This document shows, piece by piece, positions 44,501 through 52,868 of a stretch of DNA of 64,000 nt. The stretch lies in the NCBI RefSeq assembly GCF_003112575.1, contig NZ_BEWC01000001.1, positions 186,001 to 250,000 on the forward strand, written 5' to 3'. Position numbers and translations under genes: made by a program. The notes below the pieces were generated by a model. The model did no database searches. It was not told the DNA's origin and worked only from the letters and a program-made list of their open reading frames with translations. Every line of letters starts with the position of its first letter. Positions within the stretch are counted from its first letter, which is position 1. The DNA comes from Streptomyces ardesiacus. Its GTDB lineage: Bacteria > Actinomycetota > Actinomycetes > Streptomycetales > Streptomycetaceae.

Positions 44501-47500
44501 GCTGCCCCGGAACGCGGTGGCGTCGAACACCACGGGGGCGTCCGCCTGCCGCGTCAGGGCGAGCGAGTGGACGTTGGCGACGTAGGGCTGGGCGTCGGTC
44601 TGGGTGCTCGAGGCGAAGACGGCGAACACGTCCTGGGCGCCGCCGAAGACGCCCGGGTCGATCCGTACGCTCGTGGTGGCCACGGTGCCCCAGCCCGAGC
44701 CGGTGTACGCGAGGGGGATGTCCACCGCCGTCGGACCGTCCTTCGCTCCCAGGCGCAGCTCGATGTGCGAGTCCTGCGCCGCGCGGGAGCGGGGCTTGTC
44801 GTAGCTGACGGAGACGGTGTCGGCGCCGTCGCCGAGGTCGGTGTCCCGCCACTCGGCCCAGGCACCGTTCGTCACGTTCTCGAAGACGCCGCCCGAGAGC
44901 TTCAGGGGCAGCGAACCGTCGCCGGTCGCCGTGGCGTTGGCCGTGGTGAGGGTGGCCAGGGTCGTGACCGGGGAGGACGCGGCGAGGTCCTCGGGCGAGA
45001 ACTGGTACCAGTCGAAGTTCGACACCCACTGCCGCCCCGACGGGGCGTGGAACACGAACGTCGCGCCCGCCGCGTCCAGCAGGGCCCGCGGGTCGGTGAC
45101 GGCTGCCCGGACCGTGGTGTAGTACTGCCAGCCGCCGGTCCCCGGCAGGGAGACGGTGGCGACGACCGGGCCGTCGGCGTCACCGGCGTGGACGTCGACG
45201 CTGCTCGGTTCCGCGGTCGGCGCCTGCGCGTTGGCGTAGCGCACGGACACGCTGCGCGGGGCGACCCCGCCGAAGTCGAGGCCGGTGTACTGCTCCCAGG
45301 CGCCCTCGGTGACGCCGCCGAGGTCGCCGTCCGAGTAGTACGCCTCCTTCACCAGGCTCGGACCCTCCATCCGGTCCGGGTCCTCGGCCTGGAGGACGGC
45401 GTAACCGCCCTCGTCCAGGGTGAGCGCGTCGATCGCCGACCGCAGCGCGTCGTGCGCCGCCATGAGCGTGCCGGTGGGCGAGTCGGGGTCGGCGAGGACG
45501 GTCCGGGCGCGTTCCAGCGCCGTACGGAACAGGCCGTAGGAGCCGTCGGAGTAGTTGCCCTCCCGGACGAGGGACGCCTCGTCGACGAGGGAGCCGAGGG
45601 TCCCCCGGTGCACCGCCGCGGCCGAGAGCAGCAGCGGGTCCGTCACGGACACGCCGGTGCCGGTCACCGTCGAGGCCGGGACGCCGCGCGGGAAGGCGCG
45701 GTCGCCGAAGACGATGCCGAGCCGCGCGTCGGTCCTCGTCGTGCCGGTGAGCCTCAGCGACGCCGTGCGCCTGCCGGTGACCCGGAGGTCGGCCTCGACC
45801 CCCTCCGGGAGGCCGGTCACGCTCGCCGCGCCGGTCCCGGTGAGGCTGGTCCCCGTTCGCGCGGTGAACGACGCCCTGCCGGACAGGCGCAGCCCGATGC
45901 TCGCCTTCACGGCGCCGTCGGCGGCGGTGCCCACGGACTCCGGGCGGGCGGAGACGACGGTCGTGCCCTTGCCGGGGCCGGAGCCGCCACCGTCGCCGCC
46001 CTTGTCGGTGCTCAGCGAGTAGGCGGGCTCGGTGCGGGAGCCCCAGGACGACGGCTTGGAGCCCATGTCGAACTCCAGGGTGCCGCCCGCGACGATCTGC
46101 GCGTAGTCGAGCCAGGTGTTCGAGAACCGCTTGCCGTCGAGCGTCGCGCGCTGCACGTAGTAGTCGCGCGGCGAGACGCCGTCGGCCTTCACGGTGAACG
46201 TGGCGCCGTTGGCGTAGCTGATCGTCGTGGAGTCGAAGAACGGGCTGCCGATCTGGAACTGGCTGGAGCCCGCGGTCACCGGGAACAGCCCGAGGGCGGC
46301 GGCGACGAACATCGTCGACATGGTGCCGGCGTCGTTGTCCATGGTCGGCAGGAAGCCGTCCGGTGCCAGTTCGTACGCCTTGGTCTTCACCGGCGGCCGG
46401 AACTCGCCGCCGGAGCTGGGGGCTTCGTCCGTGGAGCCCGTGGCGATGTAGCGGTTCCAGGTCTCGCCCGTGTAGATGGCCCGCACCCACTTCTGCGTCA
46501 GTGCGGGCTCGCCGACGTAGTTGAACAGGTAGGGGGCCTGGAGGTCGATCTCGTTCGCGTTGGAGTGCAGCATCGTCGAGCCGTCGTCGGCGTCGGAGTC
46601 CTCGCCGAACATGTGCCGGATCGCCGCCCGGCCGGCCTTCTCGCCGCCCATGGCCTCGATGAGGCCGCCCATGTCGTACGCGTCGTACCAGTGGTACTGC
46701 CACAGGGTGCCCTGGTAGAGCCGGGCCTCCTCGAACTTCTCGTAGTCGACGTCCTGCCAGTCGCCCTTGCCGTCGCGCGGCGTGAGCAGCCCCACCCCGG
46801 TGCCGTCGGCCGCCGTCCAGGCACCCGGCCTGACCAGGTGGTCGATCGCCATGGTCGCCTGCTCGCGCAGCTTGTCCGCGTCCGCGTCCTTGCCGAGCGC
46901 GTCGGCGATCACGGACAGCGCCCACTGGTCGTAGCCGCGCTGGACCGTCGTGCCGGGATCACCGGTGACGTACCCCTGCCGCAGCTCGGTCCCGGTGTAG
47001 TGGCCGGTGTACGACTTCAGCGCGGGGTACGCCTCGTCGAGCCGGTCGAAGTCCTTGAACCCCTTCGACAGCGCGTCCGCGATCACCACCGCCGAGCGTT
47101 CCCAGCGCACGGTCGGCACCGAGTGGGTGAGACTGCCGAGGCTCTTGCCCGAGGCGTGCGCGTCGGCGAAGAGGACGATCGCGGACTGCACCATGTCCCG
47201 GTACGTCGCCGGGTCGATGTAGGCCTCCACGGAGTACTTGCGGAAGTCGTCCCAGGTGGACCAGCCGTCGTAGTACGTGAAGCCGTTCGCCTCGTGCACG
47301 GCGCCGTCGGCACCGCGGTAGGTGCCGCTGGTGCTGGTGGCGTTCACCGGCAGCGCGTACATGCGGTACAGGTGCGTGTAGAACTGCTTGGTGAGCGTCG
47401 CGTCCGGGTCGGCCTTCTTCGACGCCTTCACCGCGACGGCGCCGAGCGTGCGGTTCCAGTCCGCCCTCGTCCGCTCCCGCACCTCCTCGAAGCCGCGGCC

Positions 47501-48445
47501 GGCCACCTCCCTGTGCTGGTCGACGGCGGCCTGTTCGGCGCTGATCGGCGACAGGGTGACGCGCAGTTCGACGTCGTCGCCGTCGGCCGGGTCGAAGCCC
47601 AGGACGGCGCCGGTGTCGGTGCCGCTGCGCGCGGTCGCGTCGCCGAGCGCGCCGTCGTCGCCCCAACTGCGCAGCGAGGTCACGGGGACGTTGGTGGTGG
47701 CGTAGTAGTACAGGCGGTACGAGGCGCCGTTGAACGACCCGGCGACGAGCCCGCTGAGCGCGGTGGTCCCGTCCTTCAGCTTCGTCGCGTCCAGGGTCGC
47801 GCGGGTGCGGCTGGTGAAGTTGTTGGCGAGGTCGAGGACGAGCTGGGGCCGCGCACCCGTGGGGAAGCGGTACCGCTGGAGCGCCGTGCGGGTCGTCGCG
47901 GTCGTCTCGGCGGCGATGGTGCCGGCGGGGGAGCCGAGCCCCACCCGGTAGGAGCCGGGGGACGCGGCCTCGTCGTCGTGGCTGTACGGGTGCGCGTAGC
48001 TGCTCGGGGCCGGGCGGCTGTCGTACTGCTGCGAGGTCGGGACGACCAGCAGGTCGCCGCCGCCGCCCGAACCGCCCACGCCGTCCAGGTTGGTGGCGGT
48101 GAACCCGGCGATGTGGTCCTCGTCGTAGTCGTACCCGGAGTGGTTGCGGTCCGGGGTGGTCATCGGGTTGACCTTGGCGAGGCCGTGCGGTGCCTGGGCG
48201 CCGGGGAGGTCGTTGCCGTCGTCGCCGGCGGTGGACACGAAGGGGTCGACGAGCCGGGTGTAGTCGGTCCCGCCGGAGGCCTCGCCTGCCGCTGGGGAGG
48301 GCTTCGCGGCCGGCACGGCGACGGCGCTGCCGCCGCCCGTGAGCGCGGCGAGGCCGAGCGCCCCGGCGAGCACCGCGGCGACCGTGGACCGCAGGGCGCG
48401 GGGCCCGGACTGCCGTATCGGCGGTCTCTTGGATCTGTCGGGCAT
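41531..48445 (-). CDS. Giant secreted GH92 alpha-mannosidase with CBM, FIVAR, FN3 and class-A acid phosphatase domains
   Basis: A 2,304-residue exported protein. A signal peptide spans about 1-43. A GH92 alpha-mannosidase domain (about 60-815) shows E632 in NEIDLQAPYLF near the usual acid position and D703/D705 in TMDNDAGTMS, the usual base pair. Then come FIVAR repeats (about 945-1005, 1455-1590), three CBM6-like beta-sandwiches (about 1013-1450) and two FN3 domains (about 1594-1775). A PAP2-type phosphatase domain (about 1790-2130) has the complete KNHYQYLRP, YPSGHTYGG and NRIVLGFHYPLD motif. A cadherin-like end domain follows. It probably trims phosphorylated mannans outside the cell. A GACAACGTTGTC operator stands upstream. 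Confidence 0.92.
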   Translation of the reverse strand: MPDRSKRPPIRQSGPRALRSTVAAVLAGALGLAALTGGGSAVAVPAAKPSPAAGEASGGTDYTRLVDPFVSTAGDDGNDLPGAQAPHGLAKVNPMTTPDRNHSGYDYDEDHIAGFTATNLDGVGGSGGGGDLLVVPTSQQYDSRPAPSSYAHPYSHDDEAASPGSYRVGLGSPAGTIAAETTATTRTALQRYRFPTGARPQLVLDLANNFTSRTRATLDATKLKDGTTALSGLVAGSFNGASYRLYYYATTNVPVTSLRSWGDDGALGDATARSGTDTGAVLGFDPADGDDVELRVTLSPISAEQAAVDQHREVAGRGFEEVRERTRADWNRTLGAVAVKASKKADPDATLTKQFYTHLYRMYALPVNATSTSGTYRGADGAVHEANGFTYYDGWSTWDDFRKYSVEAYIDPATYRDMVQSAIVLFADAHASGKSLGSLTHSVPTVRWERSAVVIADALSKGFKDFDRLDEAYPALKSYTGHYTGTELRQGYVTGDPGTTVQRGYDQWALSVIADALGKDADADKLREQATMAIDHLVRPGAWTAADGTGVGLLTPRDGKGDWQDVDYEKFEEARLYQGTLWQYHWYDAYDMGGLIEAMGGEKAGRAAIRHMFGEDSDADDGSTMLHSNANEIDLQAPYLFNYVGEPALTQKWVRAIYTGETWNRYIATGSTDEAPSSGGEFRPPVKTKAYELAPDGFLPTMDNDAGTMSTMFVAAALGLFPVTAGSSQFQIGSPFFDSTTISYANGATFTVKADGVSPRDYYVQRATLDGKRFSNTWLDYAQIVAGGTLEFDMGSKPSSWGSRTEPAYSLSTDKGGDGGGSGPGKGTTVVSARPESVGTAADGAVKASIGLRLSGRASFTARTGTSLTGTGAASVTGLPEGVEADLRVTGRRTASLRLTGTTRTDARLGIVFGDRAFPRGVPASTVTGTGVSVTDPLLLSAAAVHRGTLGSLVDEASLVREGNYSDGSYGLFRTALERARTVLADPDSPTGTLMAAHDALRSAIDALTLDEGGYAVLQAEDPDRMEGPSLVKEAYYSDGDLGGVTEGAWEQYTGLDFGGVAPRSVSVRYANAQAPTAEPSSVDVHAGDADGPVVATVSLPGTGGWQYYTTVRAAVTDPRALLDAAGATFVFHAPSGRQWVSNFDWYQFSPEDLAASSPVTTLATLTTANATATGDGSLPLKLSGGVFENVTNGAWAEWRDTDLGDGADTVSVSYDKPRSRAAQDSHIELRLGAKDGPTAVDIPLAYTGSGWGTVATTSVRIDPGVFGGAQDVFAVFASSTQTDAQPYVANVHSLALTRQADAPVVFDATAFRGSSGGGLKSEPATWTGAGSATSLGGTYDGAWLDYGDVDFGDSPKNTLTLTYVNNSARCGTGSAVQLYLDSFDADDPGTPYATVPLPVTGSSWSSGGTTSLTLPEPVTGTHAVHLRLTTRADSSHPYVANLGQVTFADVRAPAETDLSALRKAVEQYAGLSEDADRYGTVDFGVFRRELAAARDLLAAGDATQLEADLRTRSLTLAANQLVPLPRLRLENLVATASALTDERYTQASWTAFTTALTAARTTVADDAATDGTLTARHAALDDAMRALTTKRRTVPAAPGAVSATSSGTSVKVTWSAPGDDGGSPVTGYEVTLGDGHQVEIADPDSRSTVFARLKDGTSYTARVRAVNALGDSPWSAPTQPAVAGDNRPQAPTVTGVVTDGKRVRVSWRPAGDGGFPVIGYTVALDDGTTTHVPGTSGTALLTTAGRAKAHTATVTAVTLAGVSGSGGSPGPRTAAAAASGPAEYEPSPFPDDVLDAAYPSDAWPATDDGSDWFTRLLSGFDDLGPGTLGANTKYTEGTSPTAENDTITVGINNAATREQVDRAEVDASHSATVTMADGLGSRLGPLYGAALEDGLLPKTKALFSRVTENLDTHDTAKNHYQYLRPYVRLGFAGDGGAVYESQDSSYSGLAGQGSYPSGHTYGGYEAGTILATLLPDLAPSILARTSEYGDNRIVLGFHYPLDVMGGRITAQATVAHRWADPAFAELLRQAHTEIESVLLARCEEEGYGDTLTACAGEPYAGLSTAQDVDLYTRRLTYGFSRTGAGGQALDVPADAAALLITAFPDLTAEQRAQVLEQTATDSGYPLDLTASGGPGWQRINLAAAMAADVRVNADGSVTVTDVPDATRASRADASAITVGGVPLEGFDPDVSTYVVDWPRHGRVPSVGAEAAGPGARVKVTDGSDTLSSSRSRLTTRTITVTSANGAYTRTYTVGFRWTTDRLPPWWTASDGHGGDGGTGGGLWSSAREWEAARGGMPRAQGVR

Positions 48446-48470
48446 GACGAGCACGGACCCTTCCCTTGTG

Positions 48471-48482
48471 GACAACGTTGTC
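48471..48482. promoter_or_regulatory. LacI-type palindromic operator before the GH92 gene
   Basis: GACAACGTTGTC is a perfect 12-bp palindrome with the central CG typical of LacI/CcpA-family operators. It starts 26 bp upstream of the GH92 start codon, where a bound repressor would block transcription. No LacI-family gene lies in the window. Confidence 0.6.
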
Positions 48483-48492
48483 AAGCGGCAAT

Positions 48493-48508
48493 CGGAGCGA
48501 GCGCTCCG
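48493..48508. promoter_or_regulatory. Inverted repeat beyond the GH92 operator
   Basis: CGGAGCG and CGCTCCG form 7-bp arms around two bases. It lies between the GACAACGTTGTC site and the end of the XRE gene. It may be a second operator or, on the minus strand, a terminator of the XRE transcript. Confidence 0.35.
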
Positions 48509-48590
48509 GGGTGAACGCCTCCGCCATCACATAGGGAGAAGTCATACAACGGGGAAACGGAGTTCGTACAGAGTCCGTGCGCGCCGGGCG

Positions 48591-49433
48591 TCAGCCGACC
48601 GCCGGGGTGCCGATGACGGAGAGCAGGCGCAGCTTCTCGTGGCTCCCCGAGCCGGGATCGGCGGTGTAGACGAGCAGGTGGTGCGACTGGTCGGGGTCGA
48701 CGAGGGACTGGCAGTCCAACTCCAGTTCCCCCACCTCGGGATGGAGGAAGCGCTTGACCCGGCCGGGCCGGACGCCCACCTCGTGCATGTCCCACAGGCC
48801 CCGGAACTCCTCGCTGCGTTCGAGGAGGAGACCGGCGTAGTGGGCGGCGCGGGAGTCCTGCCCGCGCAGGGTGACGACCCGGCGCAGTCCGGACGCGAAC
48901 ATCCGGGAGAGCAGGTCGTGGTCCTGCGGCGCGTACAGGGCCCGGGTGGCCGGCAGGGTGAACCAGCGGTAGCCGATGCTCCGTTCCGGTCCGCGGAACC
49001 GGGTGGTGTCGCCGGTCAGGGCCACCCCGAGCGGGGACTGGCGCAGGGTCTCGCCGAGTTCGGTGACGATCTCGGCGGGGGTGTCCGCCAGGCGGTCGAG
49101 GATGCGCAGCAGGCCGGGGCCGACGTGTTCGCCGGCGGCACCGCGCACGGGCGGCTGGTGGCCGGCCAGCCGGAACAGGTGGTCCCGCTCGTCCAGGGAC
49201 AGGCGCAGCCCCTGGGCGATGGAGGCGATCATCCGCTCCGAGGGCTGCGGGCCGCGCTCCCGCTCCAGGCGGGCGTAGTAGTCGGCCGACATGTGGCACA
49301 GCGCCGCGACCTCCTCCCGGCGCAGCCCGCTGGTCCGGCGCCGGCGCCCGCGCGGGAGCCCGACGTCCTCGGGCTGCAGCAGCGCCCGGCGGCGCCGGAG
49401 GAAGGCGGCGAGCCCGGTCCGGTCGATCTCCAT
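48591..49433 (-). CDS. XRE/MmyB-type transcriptional regulator
   Basis: A 280-residue regulator. The N-terminal XRE helix-turn-helix (TSGLRREEVAALCHMSADYY, then ARLERERGPQPSERM) is followed by the MmyB-like ligand-binding domain (about 105-275, with LVYTADPGSGSHEKLRLLSV). In actinobacteria such proteins usually face a short-chain dehydrogenase or reductase gene and repress it. Here an SDR gene is divergent, which fits. The ligand is probably a small lipid- or flavour-like aldehyde or ketone, but that is not readable here. ATG 49433 follows GAGAGG. Confidence 0.9.
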   Translation of the reverse strand: MEIDRTGLAAFLRRRRALLQPEDVGLPRGRRRRTSGLRREEVAALCHMSADYYARLERERGPQPSERMIASIAQGLRLSLDERDHLFRLAGHQPPVRGAAGEHVGPGLLRILDRLADTPAEIVTELGETLRQSPLGVALTGDTTRFRGPERSIGYRWFTLPATRALYAPQDHDLLSRMFASGLRRVVTLRGQDSRAAHYAGLLLERSEEFRGLWDMHEVGVRPGRVKRFLHPEVGELELDCQSLVDPDQSHHLLVYTADPGSGSHEKLRLLSVIGTPAVG

Positions 49434-49791
49434 GGTCCCTCTCCTCGCGTGCCGCTTCCCCCGGCCCCCTTTCTACCGCCCTCGCGGCACCGCAGCCACG
49501 GATCGCCGATCCCCCTCTCCGGCGTCCCGCGCCGCCCCGGCCCACCGGCGAGGGCGGCACCGGCCTGCGACGACACCGCCGAAACGCCGTATCCGCGCCC
49601 TCCCGGTCAGTGGATCGGCGGGCCCTGCACCCGGCCGCGGACCGCGGTCACGCTGGACACGGCGACGACACCGCGGCGGCGTGAGGGCCCCAGAGGCGGC
49701 AGCGCGGTGACGCGACATCCGAAGGGACGACGCGCGACCGGTGAGTGACGACGCCACGAGTGACGCAACGACACCGCGAGGGAGCGAACCA
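49434..49791. other. Divergent promoter region of the XRE/SDR pair
   Basis: About 358 bp without a coding sequence I trust. It holds repeated GTGACGC-type words (GTGACGCGACA at 49707 and GTGACGCAACGACA at 49760), which could be regulator contacts. An in-frame GTG at 49741 is a possible earlier SDR start without a good ribosome binding site. Confidence 0.4.
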
Positions 49792-50730
49792 GTGCCACGC
49801 ACCGACTTCGACATCACCGTCCCCGACCTGTCCGGCACACGCGCGGTCGTCACCGGCGCCAGCGACGGGATCGGGCTCGGCATCGCCACCCGCCTCGCGG
49901 CCGCCGGCGCGGAGGTGCTGCTGCCGGTCCGCAACCCGCGCAAGGGCGAGGCGGCGCTCGACGCCGTCCGCGCCCGGGTGCCCGGCGCGGCCGTCTCGTC
50001 GCGCGCGCTGGACCTGTCCTCGCTCGCGTCCGTGGCCGCACTGGGCAGGGCCCTGCTCGCCGAGGACCGCCCGATCCACCTGCTCGTCAACAACGCGGGC
50101 GTCATGACACCGCCCGCGCGGCAGACGACCGCGGACGGTTTCGAGCTGCAGTTCGGCACCAACCACCTCGGCCACTTCGCCCTCGTCGCCCACCTGCTGC
50201 CGCTGCTGCGGGCCGGCCGGGCGCGGGTGACGTCGCAGCTCAGCGTCGCGGCGAACCGGCACGCCGTCAACTGGGACGACCTGAACTGGGAACGCTCCTA
50301 CGACGGCATGCGCGCCTACAGCCAGTCGAAGATCGCCCTCGGCCTCTTCGGCGTGGAACTCGACCGCCGCAGCGCGGCCGGCGACTGGGGCATCACCAGC
50401 AACCTGTCCCACCCCGGTGTCGCCCCCACGAGCCTGCTCGCCGCCCGCCCCGAAGTGGGCCGCGTGAAAGACACCCCGGGCGTACGCGTCATCCGCGCCC
50501 TGTCCTCCCGCGGCATCCTCCTCGGCACGGCCCGCAGCGCCGGGCTCCCCGCCCTGTACGCGGCCACGTCGCCGGAGGCCGAACGCGGCGCCTTCTACGG
50601 CCCCGGCGGCCCCGGCCACCTGGGCGGCCCACCGGCCCGGCAGAAGCTCTACAGCCGCCTCCGCAGCCCGGAGGAGGCCCGCCGGGCCTGGGAACGCTCC
50701 GAGGAACTGACCGGGGTGCGCTGCGGATGA
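49792..50730 (+). CDS. Short-chain dehydrogenase/reductase
   Basis: A classical SDR of about 312 residues. The cofactor motif is [14 protein letters not shown] occurs as LLVNNAGVM, and the active site comprises the serine in [12 protein letters not shown] and Tyr-x-x-x-Lys in YSQSK. The [20 protein letters not shown] stretch is typical of the retinol-dehydrogenase-like (RDH/WWOX) subgroup. I chose GTG 49792 because GGGAG lies eight bases upstream; GTG 49741 is an alternative. It is divergent from the XRE/MmyB gene, its probable repressor. Substrate is unknown. Confidence 0.88.
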   Translation: MPRTDFDITVPDLSGTRAVVTGASDGIGLGIATRLAAAGAEVLLPVRNPRKGEAALDAVRARVPGAAVSSRALDLSSLASVAALGRALLAEDRPIHLLVNNAGVMTPPARQTTADGFELQFGTNHLGHFALVAHLLPLLRAGRARVTSQLSVAANRHAVNWDDLNWERSYDGMRAYSQSKIALGLFGVELDRRSAAGDWGITSNLSHPGVAPTSLLAARPEVGRVKDTPGVRVIRALSSRGILLGTARSAGLPALYAATSPEAERGAFYGPGGPGHLGGPPARQKLYSRLRSPEEARRAWERSEELTGVRCG

Positions 50731-50902
50731 CGGGCGGCCGGATCCGTGCGGGCGACGGCACCGACGGACCCGCGGTTCCGGCGGATCCGGCGGATCCGGC
50801 CCGGACGCATGGCCATCGCCCGTGTTCTGCCCGCATACTCCCCACGGTTCCCCTCCGGGCCCGCACGGTCCGGTGGCCGCACGCGAAGAGTCGAGGTCAG
50901 GC

Positions 50903-52741
50903 ATGCAGTTCACGACGCGCCCCACCCTGAGCGGCACCTTCGGCATGGTGTCCTCCACCCACTGGCTGGCCTCGCAGTCGGCCATGGCGGTGCTGGAGGC
51001 CGGGGGCAACGCCTACGACGCCGCCGTCGCCGGGGCGTTCGTGCTCCACGTCGTCGAGCCGCACCTCAACGGGCCCGCCGGAGAGGTGCCGATCCTGCTG
51101 GCGCCGGCGGGCGGCGAGGTACGCGTGCTGTGCGGGCAGGGTGTGGCGCCGGCCGGGGCGGACGTCGCGCACTACAAGGGGCTCGGACTCGGTCTCGTCC
51201 CGGGCACCGGCCCGCTCGCCGCCGCCGTGCCCGGGGCCTTCGACGCCTGGCTGCTCCTGCTGCGCGACCACGGCACCCTGTCGCTGGCCGACGTGCTGAA
51301 GTACGCCATCGGCTACGCCGAGCACGGGCACGTGCCCGTGGAGCGCGTCGTGGAGACCGTCGGGACCGTACGGGAGCTGTTCGAGACGGAATGGACGTCC
51401 TCCGCCGAGGTCTACCTGCCGGGCGGCCGGCCGCCCCGCCCCGGCGAGCTGCTGCGCAACCCCGCCCTCGCCGCGACCTGGCGGCGGCTGCTCGCCGAGG
51501 CCGCGGGCGCGGGGGACCGGGAAGCGGAGATCGACGCCGCGCGGGAGGTCTGGCGCCGCGGATTCGTGGCCGAGGCGCTCGTGCGGCAGTCCGGGCGGCC
51601 CACCCTGGACACGAGCGGTGAGCGCCACACCGGCACCCTGACCGCCGCCGACCTCGCCGGCTGGTCGGCCCACTACGAGGCCCCGGCGACGTACGACTGG
51701 AACGGCTGGACCCTGTGCAAGGCCGGTCCATGGAGCCAAGGTCCCGTTCTGCTCCAGCAGTTGGCGCTGCTGCCGGCCGAACTCCCCGCCTACGGCTCCG
51801 CCGACTACGTCCACCTGCTGGTCGAGGGCTGCAAGCTCGCCATGGCCGACCGGGAGGCCTGGTACGGCGACGCGGACGGCGCCGATCGGGTGCCGCTCGA
51901 CGAGCTGCTGTCCCCGCGGTACAACGCGCGGCGGCGGCAACTCGTCGGTGAGAAGGCGTCCTTCGAGCTGCGGCCCGGCGCACCCGGCGGGCGCACCCCG
52001 CGGCTCAGCGCGCACGCCCTCGTCGCCGCCGTGGAGGGGGAGGGGCTCGACGCCCTCGGGGTGGGCGAACCGACGGTCGCCAAGAGCCCGGCCTCCCCGG
52101 TGCCGGGGGAGCCGGACGTGGCCGCCGACGGAGGCACCCGGGGCGACACCTGCCACCTCGACGTCGTGGACCGCTGGGGCAACATGGTCTCGGCCACCCC
52201 CAGCGGCGGCTGGCTCCAGTCCAACCCCGTCGTGCCCGAACTGGGCTTCCCGCTCGGCACCCGGCTCCAGATGACCTGGCTGGAGGAGGGCCTGCCCAAC
52301 TCGCTCACGCCGGGCCGCCGCCCGCGCACCACGCTCACGCCGTCGGTCGCGCTGCGCGACGGGGTGCCGGTCATGGCCTTCGGCACCCCCGGCGGCGACC
52401 AGCAGGACCAGTGGCAGACGCACTTCTTCCTCGCCGTCGCCCTGCGTGCGCGGGTGCGCGGCGGACTCGACCTCCAGGGGGCGATCGATGCACCGAACTG
52501 GCACAATGACAGCTTCCCCGGCTCCTTCTTCCCCCGCGGCATGCGGGCGGGCTCGGTCACGGTGGAGTCCCGCATGCCCGCGGAGGTCGTCGAGGGGCTG
52601 CGGCGCCGCGGGCACGACGTGACGGTGGGGGAGGCGTGGTCGGAGGGCCGGCTGTGCGCCGTCGCGCGGGACCCGGAGACGGGCGTGCTGTCGGCGGCGG
52701 CGAACCCGCGCGGCATGCAGGGCTACGCGGTCGGCCGCTGA
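50903..52741 (+). CDS. Gamma-glutamyltransferase-family protein (no signal peptide)
   Basis: A 612-residue Ntn hydrolase homologue from ATG 50903 with a GAGGT site. The processing threonine is likely in GDTCHLDVVDRWGNMVS, where the usual TTH reads TCH. FGTPGGDQQDQWQTHFFL near the C-terminus is typical of the branch annotated as GGT-like or cephalosporin acylase. Unlike the ggt at 20841 it has no signal peptide, so it should act in the cytoplasm. It is a single gene; the substrate may be a gamma-glutamyl or acyl amide. Confidence 0.87.
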   Translation: MQFTTRPTLSGTFGMVSSTHWLASQSAMAVLEAGGNAYDAAVAGAFVLHVVEPHLNGPAGEVPILLAPAGGEVRVLCGQGVAPAGADVAHYKGLGLGLVPGTGPLAAAVPGAFDAWLLLLRDHGTLSLADVLKYAIGYAEHGHVPVERVVETVGTVRELFETEWTSSAEVYLPGGRPPRPGELLRNPALAATWRRLLAEAAGAGDREAEIDAAREVWRRGFVAEALVRQSGRPTLDTSGERHTGTLTAADLAGWSAHYEAPATYDWNGWTLCKAGPWSQGPVLLQQLALLPAELPAYGSADYVHLLVEGCKLAMADREAWYGDADGADRVPLDELLSPRYNARRRQLVGEKASFELRPGAPGGRTPRLSAHALVAAVEGEGLDALGVGEPTVAKSPASPVPGEPDVAADGGTRGDTCHLDVVDRWGNMVSATPSGGWLQSNPVVPELGFPLGTRLQMTWLEEGLPNSLTPGRRPRTTLTPSVALRDGVPVMAFGTPGGDQQDQWQTHFFLAVALRARVRGGLDLQGAIDAPNWHNDSFPGSFFPRGMRAGSVTVESRMPAEVVEGLRRRGHDVTVGEAWSEGRLCAVARDPETGVLSAAANPRGMQGYAVGR

Positions 52742-52868
52742 CGCGCCGCCGCTGACCCACCGCCGCCGGCGCGCCGCCGTCGGTCCCCGCACCGGGTGTT
52801 CGTCGCGATTCCACCCGGAGTTCACCACCCGGGTGGGGATTGTCAGTGGCGCGTGCTCTCATGGAGCC

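Noticed and set aside
41486..48514. A plus-strand open frame of about 7 kb opposite the GH92 gene
   Set aside because: It is the GC-skew mirror of a real gene: the product is rich in Arg, Gly and Val without any domain, while the minus strand encodes clear GH92 and phosphatase motifs.
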